DNA of 64,000 nt from Arthrobacter sp. C9C5 (GCF_013359735.1 NZ_JABFMX010000003.1:124001-188000); one strand, 5' to 3'; shown: positions 43,542-52,652, counted from the first letter of the stretch. Notes: generated from the letters alone by a model not told the origin. Translations and numbers: made by a program.

Positions 43542-44705
43542 ATGACAACAGGCGCGGTGAACATCGAACCCGCCCTCGCTGCCCTCGCAGCTGCCCTCCG
43601 CGGGGAGGGTCCCGCCGTCGAGCTTTCCGCCGGCCCGGACGGCTCCCCCGTCGTCGGGCTGGTGGAAACCCCCGGTTTCGAGGATGCCGCCGTCGTGGTG
43701 CGGACCTCCGGCTCCACCGGGGTGCCCAAGGCCACGGTGCTGACCGTGGACGCCCTGGCGGCTTCCTCGATGGCAACGGCGATGGCGCTCAAGGGCGAAG
43801 GCCAGTGGCTGCTGGCGCTCCCGGTGCAGTTCGTGGCCGGCGTTCAGGTGCTGGTCCGGTCGCTCTTCGCCGGCACCCGGCCCTGGGCGATGGACCTCTC
43901 CGGCGGGTTCACCCCGGAGGCCTTCACCACCGCAGCCCTTGAGCTTACGGAGAAGATCCGTTTCACCTCCCTGGTTCCCACACAGCTGCAGCGGTTGCTG
44001 GAGGGGCCCTCGGCCGAGACGCTGGCCGTGCTCCGGCGCTTCAACGCGGTACTGCTTGGAGGCGCCCCCGCCTCGGCGGAGCTGCTCGCCGCGGCCCGGG
44101 AGGCCGGCGTCCGGGTGGTGACAACCTACGGTTCCGCCGAGACCTGCGGCGGCTGCGTGTACGACGGCGTGCCGCTGGACGGCGTCGAGCTGAAGCTCGC
44201 GGCGGACGGCCGGATCCTGCTGGGCGGCGCCACCATTGCGGCCGGCTACCTCGACGAGCCGGAGCTCACGGCCTCGGCGTTTGTCGAGGAGAACGGGATC
44301 CGCTGGTACCGCACCAACGACCTCGGCGCGCTGTCGGCGGACGGCGCGCTGACCGTGCTGGGCCGGGCCGACGACGTCGTCATCACCGGCGGCGTCAAGG
44401 TGTCCGCCGCGCATGTGCAGGCGGAACTGGAGAAGCTCGACGGCGTGCGGGCGGCGTTCGTGGCGGGTGTCCCGTCCGCCGAGTGGGGCCAGGCGCTGGC
44501 GGCCTATGTGGTGCTGGCGGACGACTCGCCGGAGGCAGCCGAGGCCTTCACGGCGCGTTTCACCGCCGGCGGCGCGGGGGCGCTGGCGGGGGCCCTGGTC
44601 CCTAAAACAGTGCTCACCGCCGCGGAACTGCTGATGCTTCCGAACGGAAAACCGGACCGGCTGGGCATGACCGTTCGGCTGGACACCCGCCATCAGGGAA
44701 AATAG
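43542..44705 (+). CDS. menE: o-Succinylbenzoate-CoA ligase, short form
   Basis: A 387-residue adenylate-forming enzyme that makes o-succinylbenzoyl-CoA, the MenB substrate. It has VVRTSGSTGVPKATVL (P-loop), YGSAETCGGCVYDG, WYRTNDLGALSADG, GRADDVVITGGVKVS and the catalytic Lys in MLPNGKPDRL. It is about 90 residues shorter than enterobacterial or Bacillus MenE because the N-terminal subdomain is reduced, as is common in Actinobacteria. ATG 43542 lies 10 bp after menB. Confidence 0.92.
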   Translation: MTTGAVNIEPALAALAAALRGEGPAVELSAGPDGSPVVGLVETPGFEDAAVVVRTSGSTGVPKATVLTVDALAASSMATAMALKGEGQWLLALPVQFVAGVQVLVRSLFAGTRPWAMDLSGGFTPEAFTTAALELTEKIRFTSLVPTQLQRLLEGPSAETLAVLRRFNAVLLGGAPASAELLAAAREAGVRVVTTYGSAETCGGCVYDGVPLDGVELKLAADGRILLGGATIAAGYLDEPELTASAFVEENGIRWYRTNDLGALSADGALTVLGRADDVVITGGVKVSAAHVQAELEKLDGVRAAFVAGVPSAEWGQALAAYVVLADDSPEAAEAFTARFTAGGAGALAGALVPKTVLTAAELLMLPNGKPDRLGMTVRLDTRHQGK

Positions 44706-44763
44706 AAAAGCTTCAAGCAACCTTTTCCACCAGATCAACACCCAAACCAACGAGGTACTGAAC

Positions 44764-45645
44764 GTGGCCACAGCCGCACAATGGATCCAAGGCGCCCGTC
44801 TGCGCACCCTGCCGGCTGCAATCGCGCCGGTCCTGATCGGGACTGCAGCCGCCTACGAGATGAACGCGTTCCGGCCCGTCAACGCCCTGCTGGCCGCCAT
44901 GGTGGCCCTGTTGCTCCAGGTCGGCGTGAACTTCGCCAACGACTACTCCGACGGCATCCGCGGCACCGATGAGGACCGGGTGGGCCCGCTCCGGCTCGTG
45001 GGTTCCGGGGTGGCGAAGCCGGAGCACGTCAAGCGGGCAGCGTTCGCGGCGTTCGGCCTGGCGATGCTGTTCGGACTGATCCTGGTCATCATCACGCAGG
45101 CCTGGTGGCTGATCCTGGTGGGGGTGGGCTGCGTACTTGCCGCGTGGGGCTACACCGGGGGCAAGAACCCCTACGGCTACCTCGGCCTGGGCGACCTGTT
45201 CGTGTTTGTGTTCTTCGGGCTGGTGGCCACGCTGGGCACCACCTACACCCAGGCCGGCCAGCTCAGCCTCGCGGCCATCATCGGTGCGATCGGCACGGGC
45301 CTCATCGCCTGCGCCCTGCTCATGGCGAACAATGTCCGGGACATTCCCACCGACCGCGTGGCCGGGAAGAAGACGCTGGCTGTCCGGCTGGGCGACAAGC
45401 ACGCCCGGGAAAGCTACGTGCTGATGCTCGCCGTGGCGATCCTGCTGGTGATTGTGCTTGCGCCCGGGCGGCCGTGGATGCTGATCGTGCTGCTGCTCAT
45501 CCCGGCCATCCTGATGCCGTCCTGGCTGATGATCGCGGGCCGGCGCCGCAAGAGCCTGATCCCGGTGCTGAAGCAGACCGGGTTGATCAATCTTGGCTAC
45601 GCCGTGCTGTTCTCGCTCGGCCTGGTATTGAGCCGCGGCTTCTAG
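44764..45645 (+). CDS. menA: 1,4-dihydroxy-2-naphthoate polyprenyltransferase
   Basis: A 293-residue UbiA-family membrane enzyme (about eight or nine helices) that prenylates dihydroxynaphthoate. The first Asp-rich motif is NFANDYSDGIRGTDEDR, the second NNVRDIPTDRVAGKKTLAV. GTG 44764 is chosen by homology of the N-terminus (QWIQGARLRTLPAA); it follows menE by 58 bp. Together with MenB and MenE it supplies menaquinone to the respiratory chain. Confidence 0.96.
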   Translation: MATAAQWIQGARLRTLPAAIAPVLIGTAAAYEMNAFRPVNALLAAMVALLLQVGVNFANDYSDGIRGTDEDRVGPLRLVGSGVAKPEHVKRAAFAAFGLAMLFGLILVIITQAWWLILVGVGCVLAAWGYTGGKNPYGYLGLGDLFVFVFFGLVATLGTTYTQAGQLSLAAIIGAIGTGLIACALLMANNVRDIPTDRVAGKKTLAVRLGDKHARESYVLMLAVAILLVIVLAPGRPWMLIVLLLIPAILMPSWLMIAGRRRKSLIPVLKQTGLINLGYAVLFSLGLVLSRGF

Positions 45646-45685
45646 GGCTGGTTCCGGCTGGTTCCGACTGGTTCCGGCTGGTTCC
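45646..45685 (+). repeat. 10-bp tandem repeat, 4 copies
   Basis: GGCTGGTTCC repeated four times head to tail (third copy GACTGGTTCC), directly after the menA TAG. It is not a hairpin. A small minisatellite in the menA/DUF4229 convergent gap. Confidence 0.9.
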
Positions 45686-45703
45686 AGCGTGTGCTGGCGG
45701 GCT

Positions 45704-46012
45704 CTAGGAGTCCTTGGGCCGGCTGTCGGTGCGCACGGTCACGTCCGGGTGTTCATCCACCAGGCGGTCTTCGGCGTCGGCGTCGTCGACCTCCCCGGCA
45801 CTGCGCAGCGGCTTGGCTTTGCCGGAGAAACGCTGGTGGATCGAAGCGGTGGCCGCATCGCGCTGCTTCTGGAAGAACAGGAAGCTGATGGCGAAGGCCA
45901 TCATCCCGGCGCAGAGCGCGGCCAGCAGCCAGCCAAGCTGCAAATAGACAAACAGGGCGAACAACGGCACAAACAGCGCCAGACGGATCAGGGAGTATTT
46001 CAGGAAAGCCAC
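45704..46012 (-). CDS. DUF4229 membrane protein
   Basis: A 102-residue protein with two membrane helices (about 8-52) and a charged cytoplasmic tail (KQRDAATASIHQRFSGKAK, then acidic). DUF4229 proteins are usual in Actinobacteria beside men genes; role unknown. GTG start, with TAAACT 6 nt upstream. Confidence 0.85.
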   Translation of the reverse strand: MAFLKYSLIRLALFVPLFALFVYLQLGWLLAALCAGMMAFAISFLFFQKQRDAATASIHQRFSGKAKPLRSAGEVDDADAEDRLVDEHPDVTVRTDSRPKDS

Positions 46013-46018
46013 GCTTCC

Positions 46019-46024
46019 AGTTTA
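46019..46024 (-). promoter_or_regulatory. Putative -10 box, leaderless DUF4229 gene
   Basis: Minus-strand TAAACT lies 6 nt before GTG 46012. The divergent gene at 46163 has the same hexamer and spacing. Confidence 0.55.
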
Positions 46025-46150
46025 GCCGTCCCGGCCAGGGCAGGAACCCGGCGGCCCGCCTGCCGCTGCGTTGGGGCACACGAGTGGCTGACCGGCTCCG
46101 GCCGGTGGGGTGCCCGGCGGCTGCCCGGCGCCGGAAGCTCGCGCGGAGGC

Positions 46151-46156
46151 TAAACT
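46151..46156 (+). promoter_or_regulatory. Putative -10 box, leaderless PLDc_N gene
   Basis: TAAACT lies 6 nt before ATG 46163, with GAAGCT between. Confidence 0.55.
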
Positions 46157-46162
46157 GAAGCT

Positions 46163-46588
46163 ATGCTCCGTGTCGTGGTACCAATCCTTGTACTGGTCGT
46201 CTTTGTCTACGGACTGATCGACCTCATCCGGACTGACGCACGTCTGACCAAGGGCATTTCCAAGCCGGCCTGGATCGTGGTGCAGATCGTCCTCCCGGTG
46301 GTCGGCGCAATCCTCTGGTTCCTCATCGGCCGGCCCCGCGGCGAGGCCGCGGCCGCCCCGGCCACGTACCGCCACCCCACCGCCCCGGACGACGATCCCG
46401 ACTTCCTCCGCAACCTGGAGCTGCGCCGCCGCAACCAAGCGGAGGCGGACCGGCTCAAGAAGCTGAAGGACGAGCTGGACGCCAAGGAGCGCGAGCTTGG
46501 CAACGGCACCGGAGACGCCCCCGGCACGGAATCCGGCGAAGCCCACGGCAGCGGCGACCCCACGCAGGGCACCGACGAGGTCAAGTAG
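46163..46588 (+). CDS. PLDc_N domain membrane protein
   Basis: A 141-residue protein with two membrane helices (about 1-20 and 35-58; IVVQIVLPVVGAILWFLIGRPRG) of the PLDc_N domain, then a charged coiled-coil-like tail (NLELRRRNQAEADRLKKLKDEL). It contains no phospholipase HKD motif. A short PLDc_N protein near men genes is common in Actinobacteria; function unknown. Confidence 0.85.
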   Translation: MLRVVVPILVLVVFVYGLIDLIRTDARLTKGISKPAWIVVQIVLPVVGAILWFLIGRPRGEAAAAPATYRHPTAPDDDPDFLRNLELRRRNQAEADRLKKLKDELDAKERELGNGTGDAPGTESGEAHGSGDPTQGTDEVK

Positions 46589-46636
46589 GCCCGTCCGTCG
46601 GATTCCCCGGCCCTCCTCCCCCGCGCCTCGACTTCC

Positions 46637-46704
46637 TTTCCGCTACGGATTCGGACCAGCGCTACGCGGATCCGGATCGCGCCAGACCGAAACCGTAGCG
46701 GAAA
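46637..46704. terminator. Palindrome TTTCCGCTACGG / CCGTAGCGGAAA
   Basis: Perfect 12-bp arms 44 bp apart, with further partial symmetry inside. It lies between the convergent PLDc_N and ccsB genes. Confidence 0.55.
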
Positions 46705-46790
46705 TGTAGAAGGTGCGCGCGGATGCGGGCTGCGGTGGTCCGAAACAGCCGCGAACCCGCCCGCACCCACCCCGCGCCCATCTGACAGGA

Positions 46791-46822
46791 ATGGCCGCTA
46801 AGCGGGGTGGCTTAGCGGCCAT
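46791..46822. terminator. Hairpin ATGGCCGCTAAGC, 6-nt loop
   Basis: A perfect 13-bp stem 30 bp past the ccsB stop. The core is shared with the palindrome at 15601. Confidence 0.7.
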
Positions 46823-46851
46823 TGATGGCGAATCGACGAACTCCCGGCGCC

Positions 46852-47952
46852 CTACAGCCCCGAGTAGGAGTGCAGGCCGTTGAAGAACTGGTTCACGATG
46901 GTGAAGTTGAAGACCACGCACAGGTAGCCGACGATCGAGAGCCAGGCCGCGCGGGTCCCGGTCCAGCCGCGGGTGGCGCGGGCGTGCAGGTAGCCGGCGT
47001 AAACCACCCAGATCACGAAGGTCCAGACTTCCTTGGTGTCCCAGCCCCAGAAGCGGCCCCAGGCCTTCTCGGCCCAGATGGCGCCGAACATCAGCGTGAA
47101 CGTCCAGCCGACGAAGGCGATCGCGTTGATCCGGTAGGAAAGGTTCTCCAGGCTCAGGGCGTTGGGGACCAGGCGCATGAAGCCCAGCTTGTCGGCCCCT
47201 CCGGCGGCAATGGTCTTCTGCCGGTGCGACTGGACCAGCTGCAGCGCGGACATCGCGAACGTCAGGGTGAACAGGGCCGAGGACAGCACGGCGATGGAGA
47301 CGTGGATGATCAGCCAGTAGCTCTGCAGCGCCGGCACGAGGTGCCCCACGGGCGTCCAGAACGCGATCGAGGCCGCGACCAGCATGATGATGGCCAGGCC
47401 GATCACGAAGGTGCCGAGGAAGCGCAGGTCGCGGCGGATCAGCACCAGCAGGAAGACCGCCACCGCCACGAACGCGCCGGTGGTCAGGAACTCGTACATG
47501 TTGCCCCACGGCACCCGGCCCGCGCCGATCGCGCGGGTGATGACGCCGGCCGCGTGGATGGCGGCGCCCAGCACGGCGAGGGCGACGGCGACCCGGGCCG
47601 GAACCCGGCGCTCGGCACCGTAGCGCATGCCGCCGTCGGCGGTTACGCCGGCTCCGTTTGCCTGGCTGCCCGAGACCGACGACGTCGGGCGCTCGGCACG
47701 CCCGACGGGGCCGCTGACCTCGGAGTCTGCGCGGTCCACGGCTACGGAGGAACCTCCGACGCCGGCACCCACCGGGACACGGGCCGTCTCGGCGCCGGAC
47801 AGTTCCGCCGCCTTCAGGTCCACCGCACGCAGGGTCTTGCTGCTCTTGGCCAGGTCCCAGGCGAAGGCGATGAAGGCCACGGTGTAGGTGCCGGCTGCGA
47901 GCAGCATGAAGAGCTCGCTGTACTGGCCCATGGTTTCGTTGATGGGGAACAT
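46852..47952 (-). CDS. ccsB: Cytochrome c biogenesis protein CcsB (ResC-like)
   Basis: A 366-residue membrane protein of the haem-handling CcsA/ResC family, about eight helices. The tryptophan-rich haem motif WGWDTKEVWTFVIWVVYAGY and flanking His residues are present. An Ala/Gly-rich loop (about 55-105) separates the first helix from the rest. Its ATG overlaps the resB stop (TAATG). With ResB it moves haem out and attaches it to apocytochrome c (system II). Confidence 0.94.
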   Translation of the reverse strand: MFPINETMGQYSELFMLLAAGTYTVAFIAFAWDLAKSSKTLRAVDLKAAELSGAETARVPVGAGVGGSSVAVDRADSEVSGPVGRAERPTSSVSGSQANGAGVTADGGMRYGAERRVPARVAVALAVLGAAIHAAGVITRAIGAGRVPWGNMYEFLTTGAFVAVAVFLLVLIRRDLRFLGTFVIGLAIIMLVAASIAFWTPVGHLVPALQSYWLIIHVSIAVLSSALFTLTFAMSALQLVQSHRQKTIAAGGADKLGFMRLVPNALSLENLSYRINAIAFVGWTFTLMFGAIWAEKAWGRFWGWDTKEVWTFVIWVVYAGYLHARATRGWTGTRAAWLSIVGYLCVVFNFTIVNQFFNGLHSYSGL

Positions 47953-49793
47953 TACTGATCCTTCTTTGACTCAGGCGAGCCTGCTGTGGACTGGATGAAG
48001 TCTGCTGCGGGTTGGTCCGTGGAGGCCTGCGTGCCGGCGTCGGCGCGTGCGCCGGTGTCCGCCCGGTCATTATCCGCTGTCGCGCTGGGAACAGGCTGGG
48101 AATCCGCCCCGGAATCGTCCGCCGGCCTGTCATCGAGCGGCCAGGCGGCCGACAGCAGGGCCCGGATGGCGGCGGCTTCCCCGGCCAGGCGGTGGTCCTC
48201 GCCGCGGGCCAGGAGGCCGTACTCCACCATGGTGCGGCCGTCCTCGTGGGTGCCGGTGCGGACCCAGACGCGGCGGCGGTTGACGTACAGCGAGGTGACC
48301 AGGCCCGCGACGGCGAGCAGCGCGAAGAACAAGGCGTAGCCCTGGCCCGGGTTGTGGTGGATGTCCACGCCGACGTAGCGCTTCACGCCGTCGAAGCTGA
48401 TGGTGCCCTTGCCGTTGGGCAGGGTGTGGGTGGTTCCGGGGGTCAGCACGATGCCCTTGGTGGGCAGGTTGCGGGCGTTGAGCGGCGTCAGTTTCTTCAC
48501 ATCGAGCTCGAACACGTTCTGCGGCGAGCCGCTGTCCAGGCCGAGGTCGCCGTAGTACGAGTTCAGCGTCAGCTGCGGGTTGAACAGTTCAGGATCGCCG
48601 CTGAAGGAAACGCCTTCCTTCGTGATGAATGCGGTGGGCAGGAAGAAGCCCGCGAAGGCGAGCTGCTCCGGCTTGGCATCGGGGACCTTGATGACCACGG
48701 AGGAGTAGTAGTTATCGCCCTGCAGCTTGGCCACCACCGGGCCCTGCATGGCGATGTTGCCGGCGCCGTCCCGCACCGTGACCACCGGGGCGTAGCCGTT
48801 GCCGGTCAGATAGATGCTGGTACCGCCCAGGCTGAGCGGGTCGTTGACCTTCAGCACCTCCTGCTTGGCCGGCGCGCCCGGGTTCTCCTTGGTGGTGACG
48901 TCCGCCTTGAAGTCGATGGGCTGGCCGAACTTGCCCTTCGATTCGCGGTCAAAGGTGATGTGAAACTTGTCCAGCTGGATGGAGTAAGGCTCCAGCTGGC
49001 TGCTCTGGAAATTGGTGCCCGGGGTGAACTGGTCGTAGCCCACCAGGGTGTTCACGAAGGTGTCCCCCTCGACCAGGATCCGTTGGCCGCTGTAGCCGAA
49101 CAGGCCGCCGGCCGCGACGGATACCAGGACACCGATCAGGGCGGTGTGGAAGACGAGGTTGCCGACCTCCCGGAGGAAGCCGCGTTCCGCGCCGAGCGAG
49201 GGCCGGTCGCCGTCGCGGTCCCGCACATCGACGCGGTAGCCGCGCTTCTTCAGCAGCGCGGCGGCGTCGTCAATGGCGCGCGACGCCGGGATTCCGGCGT
49301 CGGCGGGGACCACCAGGGTGCCGTACTCGGGCAGCCGGGAGAGCCGCGCCGGGGTGCGCGGCGGCTGGGAACGCATGGCCTTGTAGTGCACGATGGCGCG
49401 GGGCACCACGCAGCCGATCAGCGAGATGAACAGCAGGATGTAGATCGCGGAGAACCACGCCGAGGAGTAGACATCGTAGAGCTGCAGGGAGTCCAGGATC
49501 TTGCCGTAGTCCGGGTGGTCCTTGATGTACTGGGTGACCACCGCAGGGTTAGCGGGCCGCTGCGGGAAGAGCGATCCGGGCACCGCGGCCACGGCGAGCA
49601 GCAGCAGCAGGAACAGCGCGGTGCGCATGCTGGTCAGCTGCGTCCACGCCCAGCGGAGCATGCCCACCGGCCCCAGCGAGGGCAGGACAGCGCCTGCCTT
49701 CGCGGCGGAGACACCCGCCTGGGCGGAATTGGTGCCGGTCTCGGGCGTGCCGGGGGACGGGGATTTCTTCTCTACGTTCACTCGCTCGCTCAT
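47952..49793 (-). CDS. resB: Cytochrome c biogenesis protein ResB
   Basis: A 613-residue ResB: disordered N-terminus, membrane helices near 75-95, 120-145 and 215-240, a large outer domain (about 240-520) and a last helix (about 520-540). ATG 49793 overlaps the ccdA stop (ATGA) and is preferred to an upstream start. It pairs with CcsB in system II haem ligation. Confidence 0.94.
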   Translation of the reverse strand: MSERVNVEKKSPSPGTPETGTNSAQAGVSAAKAGAVLPSLGPVGMLRWAWTQLTSMRTALFLLLLLAVAAVPGSLFPQRPANPAVVTQYIKDHPDYGKILDSLQLYDVYSSAWFSAIYILLFISLIGCVVPRAIVHYKAMRSQPPRTPARLSRLPEYGTLVVPADAGIPASRAIDDAAALLKKRGYRVDVRDRDGDRPSLGAERGFLREVGNLVFHTALIGVLVSVAAGGLFGYSGQRILVEGDTFVNTLVGYDQFTPGTNFQSSQLEPYSIQLDKFHITFDRESKGKFGQPIDFKADVTTKENPGAPAKQEVLKVNDPLSLGGTSIYLTGNGYAPVVTVRDGAGNIAMQGPVVAKLQGDNYYSSVVIKVPDAKPEQLAFAGFFLPTAFITKEGVSFSGDPELFNPQLTLNSYYGDLGLDSGSPQNVFELDVKKLTPLNARNLPTKGIVLTPGTTHTLPNGKGTISFDGVKRYVGVDIHHNPGQGYALFFALLAVAGLVTSLYVNRRRVWVRTGTHEDGRTMVEYGLLARGEDHRLAGEAAAIRALLSAAWPLDDRPADDSGADSQPVPSATADNDRADTGARADAGTQASTDQPAADFIQSTAGSPESKKDQ

Positions 49794-50548
49794 CAGATCG
49801 GCAATTTCACATCGGTTTGGAACCAGTACTGCAGCCCGGACACCCAGGCTCCCCACACCCCGCTGGCCATCAGCACGCCCAGCACAATCAGGATCCCGCC
49901 GCCGGTGCGCTGGATGGCGAGCCGGTGTTTGCGGAAGAAGGAGAGCACCCCGATGCCGCGGCGGACGGCCAGGGCGATCAGCAGGAACGGGATGCCCAGC
50001 CCAAGGCTATACACGAAGGCCAGCAGGGCGCCCTTCGCGGCCGACGATCCGCCGGAAAGGCTCAGCAGCTGCACAGCCGAATAGGTCGGGCCGATGCACG
50101 GGGCCCAGCCGAGGCCGAAGGTGATGCCCAGCAGCGGCGCACCCCAAAGCCCGGCCGGCGGCTTGGCGTGGATCTTCGCGTCGCGCTGCAGCCAGGAGAA
50201 GCCGCCCATGAACACCACGCCCATCACGATTACCAGAACCCCGAGCAGCTGCGTAATCCAGGCGTTCTGCGAGCCGGTGATCAGTGTGCCCAGCTGGCCG
50301 AAGGCCCCGCCGAGGAGCACGAAGATCACCGAGAAGCCCAGGACGAACAACCCGATCCCGGCCAGCATCCGGCCCCGCTTCTGCTTCTGCAGGTCGACGC
50401 CGGTCAGGCCCGTCACGTAGCCAAGGTATCCAGGCACCAACGGCAGCACGCAGGGCGAGAGGAAGGATACGAGTCCGGCCAGCAGCGCCACCGGGATGGC
50501 GAGCAACAGCGAACCGTTCAGGATGGCTTCGGCGAAGGGGCTGTTCAC
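49793..50548 (-). CDS. ccdA: Thiol-disulfide transporter CcdA
   Basis: A 251-residue, six-helix membrane protein that passes electrons from cytoplasmic thioredoxin to outer thioredoxin-like proteins. The two redox cysteines are in LSPCVLPLVPGYLGY and GWAPCIGPTYSAV. It lies 10 bp after tlpA and overlaps resB, so the reductive and haem-ligation steps are coupled. Confidence 0.95.
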   Translation of the reverse strand: MNSPFAEAILNGSLLLAIPVALLAGLVSFLSPCVLPLVPGYLGYVTGLTGVDLQKQKRGRMLAGIGLFVLGFSVIFVLLGGAFGQLGTLITGSQNAWITQLLGVLVIVMGVVFMGGFSWLQRDAKIHAKPPAGLWGAPLLGITFGLGWAPCIGPTYSAVQLLSLSGGSSAAKGALLAFVYSLGLGIPFLLIALAVRRGIGVLSFFRKHRLAIQRTGGGILIVLGVLMASGVWGAWVSGLQYWFQTDVKLPI

Positions 50549-50558
50549 GGCGCCGGCC

Positions 50559-51170
50559 TTACTCGGCCACGGCGGCGGCGATGAGGGACTTGAGGGTGCC
50601 CTTCTGGATTTCGCCGAGCACCCGGGAGGCGACGCGGCCCTGCTTGTCGAGCACCAGCGTGGTCGGGACCGCGCCGGGCGGAACCAGCCCGGAGACGGCC
50701 AGCAGAACCGCGCCGTCCTTGTCGTTGAAGCTCGGGTACGTCAGGTTGAAGGTCTTGTCGAACGCTTCGGCCGTCGGTTTTTCGTCCCTCAGGTTGACGC
50801 CGAAGAACTGAACGCCCTGGCTCTTGAACTCCTGGTGCAGGGCCTCCAGCGACGGCGCCTCCACCCGGCACGGGGCGCAGGCGGCGAACCAGAAGTTGAG
50901 CACCGTCACCTTGCCCTGGAACTGCGACGCCGTGACTTCGGTGCCGTCGAACAGGGTCCCTTTGATCTCCACCGGTTTTTTCCGGTCAGCAGCGGCGAAT
51001 TCGGTCACCGAGCCGTCGCCGGCAACGTAGTTCTTGTTGTCCCCCGCCTTGGCCTGCTTGGCGAGGTCGTCCTCCTGGGCGCAGCCGGTCAGGCCCAGGA
51101 CGACGGCCAGGGCCGCGCCGCCGGCCGTGAGGACGCTGCGCCGGGACAGCCGCGAGTCGTTTTCGAACAT
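50559..51170 (-). CDS. TlpA/ResA-like thioredoxin lipoprotein
   Basis: A 203-residue exported thioredoxin-fold protein. The N-terminus has twin arginines (SRRSVL) and a lipobox (LTGC) near residue 29, so it is a lipoprotein, possibly Tat-exported. The redox site is FWFAACAPCRVE (CAPC). It reduces the haem-binding cysteines of apocytochrome c and is recharged by CcdA. ATG 51170 is 2 nt after the phosphatase stop; an upstream extension is a shadow. Confidence 0.92.
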   Translation of the reverse strand: MFENDSRLSRRSVLTAGGAALAVVLGLTGCAQEDDLAKQAKAGDNKNYVAGDGSVTEFAAADRKKPVEIKGTLFDGTEVTASQFQGKVTVLNFWFAACAPCRVEAPSLEALHQEFKSQGVQFFGVNLRDEKPTAEAFDKTFNLTYPSFNDKDGAVLLAVSGLVPPGAVPTTLVLDKQGRVASRVLGEIQKGTLKSLIAAAVAE

Positions 51171-51172
51171 GC

Positions 51173-51838
51173 TCAGGCCCCCGGGGTGCGGGAGGCACCG
51201 GGCAGGAGGGCGGCAGCGGGCTCGCTGTACTCGACGCGCAGCAGCGTTCCGCCGTCGTCGAACATGAGGGAGGTCACGGAGGTGAGCGTGCATTCGCGCT
51301 TGCGCGGGTCGTGCCACAACGGCCTGCCCTCGGCGCTGAGCCGGGTGGCCCAGATGGGCAGCTGGTGGCTCACCAGGATCGCCTCGGCGCCGTCGCCGCC
51401 GAGCTCGATGGCCCGCAGGCGTGCGTCCTGCACCGCCGCGGTCACCCGCGCAGCCTGCTCCTTGTACGGCTCGCCCCAGGACGGCCGGAGCGGGTTGCGC
51501 AGCATCGGCCAGTGCTTCGGCTTGAAGATTTCGCCCTTGGACACCTGCAGCCCCTGGAAGTAGTTCGCGGCCTCGATGATCCGCTCCTCGGTGGCGATTT
51601 CAAGGCCGAGGGCCTGGGAGATCGGCTGCGCCGTTTCCTGCGCACGGGTCAGCGGGGAGGCCGCGAGGTGCACGATCCTCGCCCCCTGCGCGGCGCGTTC
51701 ACTAAAGTGCTCGGCAAGCATCCGGGCCATCTGCTGACCCAGTTCGGAGAGGTGGAACTCGGGCAGCCTGCCGTACAGGACGCCTTCGGGATTGTGGACC
51801 TCGCCGTGGCGGAGCAAGTGAACAGTGGCTTGGGGCAT
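51173..51838 (-). CDS. Histidine phosphatase family protein
   Basis: A 221-residue phosphoglycerate-mutase-like protein: HLLRHGEVHNPEGVLYGR (catalytic His), SPLTRAQETAQPI, the catalytic Glu region and ILVSHQLPIWATR. It is first gene of the phosphatase-tlpA-ccdA-resB-ccsB operon, as in other actinobacteria. ATG 51838 is used; the TTG at 51868 would add ten residues. Its substrate is unknown. Confidence 0.9.
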   Translation of the reverse strand: MPQATVHLLRHGEVHNPEGVLYGRLPEFHLSELGQQMARMLAEHFSERAAQGARIVHLAASPLTRAQETAQPISQALGLEIATEERIIEAANYFQGLQVSKGEIFKPKHWPMLRNPLRPSWGEPYKEQAARVTAAVQDARLRAIELGGDGAEAILVSHQLPIWATRLSAEGRPLWHDPRKRECTLTSVTSLMFDDGGTLLRVEYSEPAAALLPGASRTPGA

Positions 51839-51937
51839 GTGTACCAGTTTCTCAAAGGGCAGGGGCAATGACGAAATCTTCTACGAGAGGTAGAACTGAA
51901 ACTTTTTCGGAAATGTTCCCCGGCGGCGGAATAAAAG

Positions 51938-51986
51938 ATGCAAATGCATGTTTATACTGGGTGAAGCAGTTAGTTGAGACTTCAAC
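51938..51986. promoter_or_regulatory. yceI promoter region with two inverted repeats
   Basis: ATGCAAATGCAT (51938-51949), then TATACT (51953-51958) as a likely -10, then GTTGA-GACT-TCAAC (51973-51986). The second repeat looks like a MarR-type site placed just downstream of the start of transcription. The AT content of this stretch is clearly higher than around it. Confidence 0.5.
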
Positions 51987-52052
51987 CAAAGAAGTGGCGA
52001 CCGACGACCAGATGAACTTCCGCACGACCCACCCGACTCAAGGAGAACCACC

Positions 52053-52601
52053 ATGGCACTTCCCGCCAACCTCACCACCGGCACCTGGACCCTCGACTCC
52101 TCGCACAGCGAAATCGGCTTCACCGTCCGCCACGCGGGCATCAGCAAGGTCCGCGGCCAGTTCAAGGAAGCCGACGCAACCCTGGACCTCGCCGAGAACG
52201 TCGCCGACTCCAAGGTGAACGCCACCATCAAGACCGCGAGCTTCGACTCCGGCGACGTCAACCGCGACGGCCACGTCCGCGGCGAAGACTTCTTCGACGT
52301 CGAGAAGTTCCCGGAGATCTCCTTCGTCTCCAACGCCATCGTCCCCAAGGGCGACGCCTACGAGCTCCAGGGCGACCTGACGATCAAGGGTGTCACCCGT
52401 CCCGTAGCGCTGGAAACCGAGCTCAACGGCGTGGCCGTTGACCCGTTCGGCAACACCCGCGCCGGCCTGACCGCCGAGACCACGATCAGCCGCAAGGACT
52501 TCGGCCTGACCTGGAACGCCGTCCTCGAGGCTGGCGGTGTGCTGGTCAGCGACAAGGTTGCCATCAACCTCGAACTGGCCTTCATCGCCCCCGCAGCGTA
52601 G
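52053..52601 (+). CDS. YceI family protein
   Basis: A 182-residue lipocalin-like protein: TGTWTLDSSHSEIGFTVRHAG, KVRGQFKEADATLDLAEN, GHVRGEDFFDVEKFPEISF and GDLTIKGVTRPVALETELNG. YceI proteins bind isoprenoid-type lipids. There is no signal peptide, so it is cytoplasmic, as is common in actinobacteria. A purine-rich AAGGAG site lies just before the ATG. It ends in a strong hairpin. Confidence 0.93.
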   Translation: MALPANLTTGTWTLDSSHSEIGFTVRHAGISKVRGQFKEADATLDLAENVADSKVNATIKTASFDSGDVNRDGHVRGEDFFDVEKFPEISFVSNAIVPKGDAYELQGDLTIKGVTRPVALETELNGVAVDPFGNTRAGLTAETTISRKDFGLTWNAVLEAGGVLVSDKVAINLELAFIAPAA

Positions 52602-52652
52602 TCCACGCCGCCCCGAGTGGCGCACAGGGCCCGTCCACGCGCCGCCCTCTTC

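Noticed and set aside
45646-45685. Tandem repeat after menA as a terminator
   Set aside because: The units are direct repeats with no self-complementarity.
51868-52218. 116-residue frame before yceI
   Set aside because: It runs out of the promoter region into yceI in another frame. YceI is clear.
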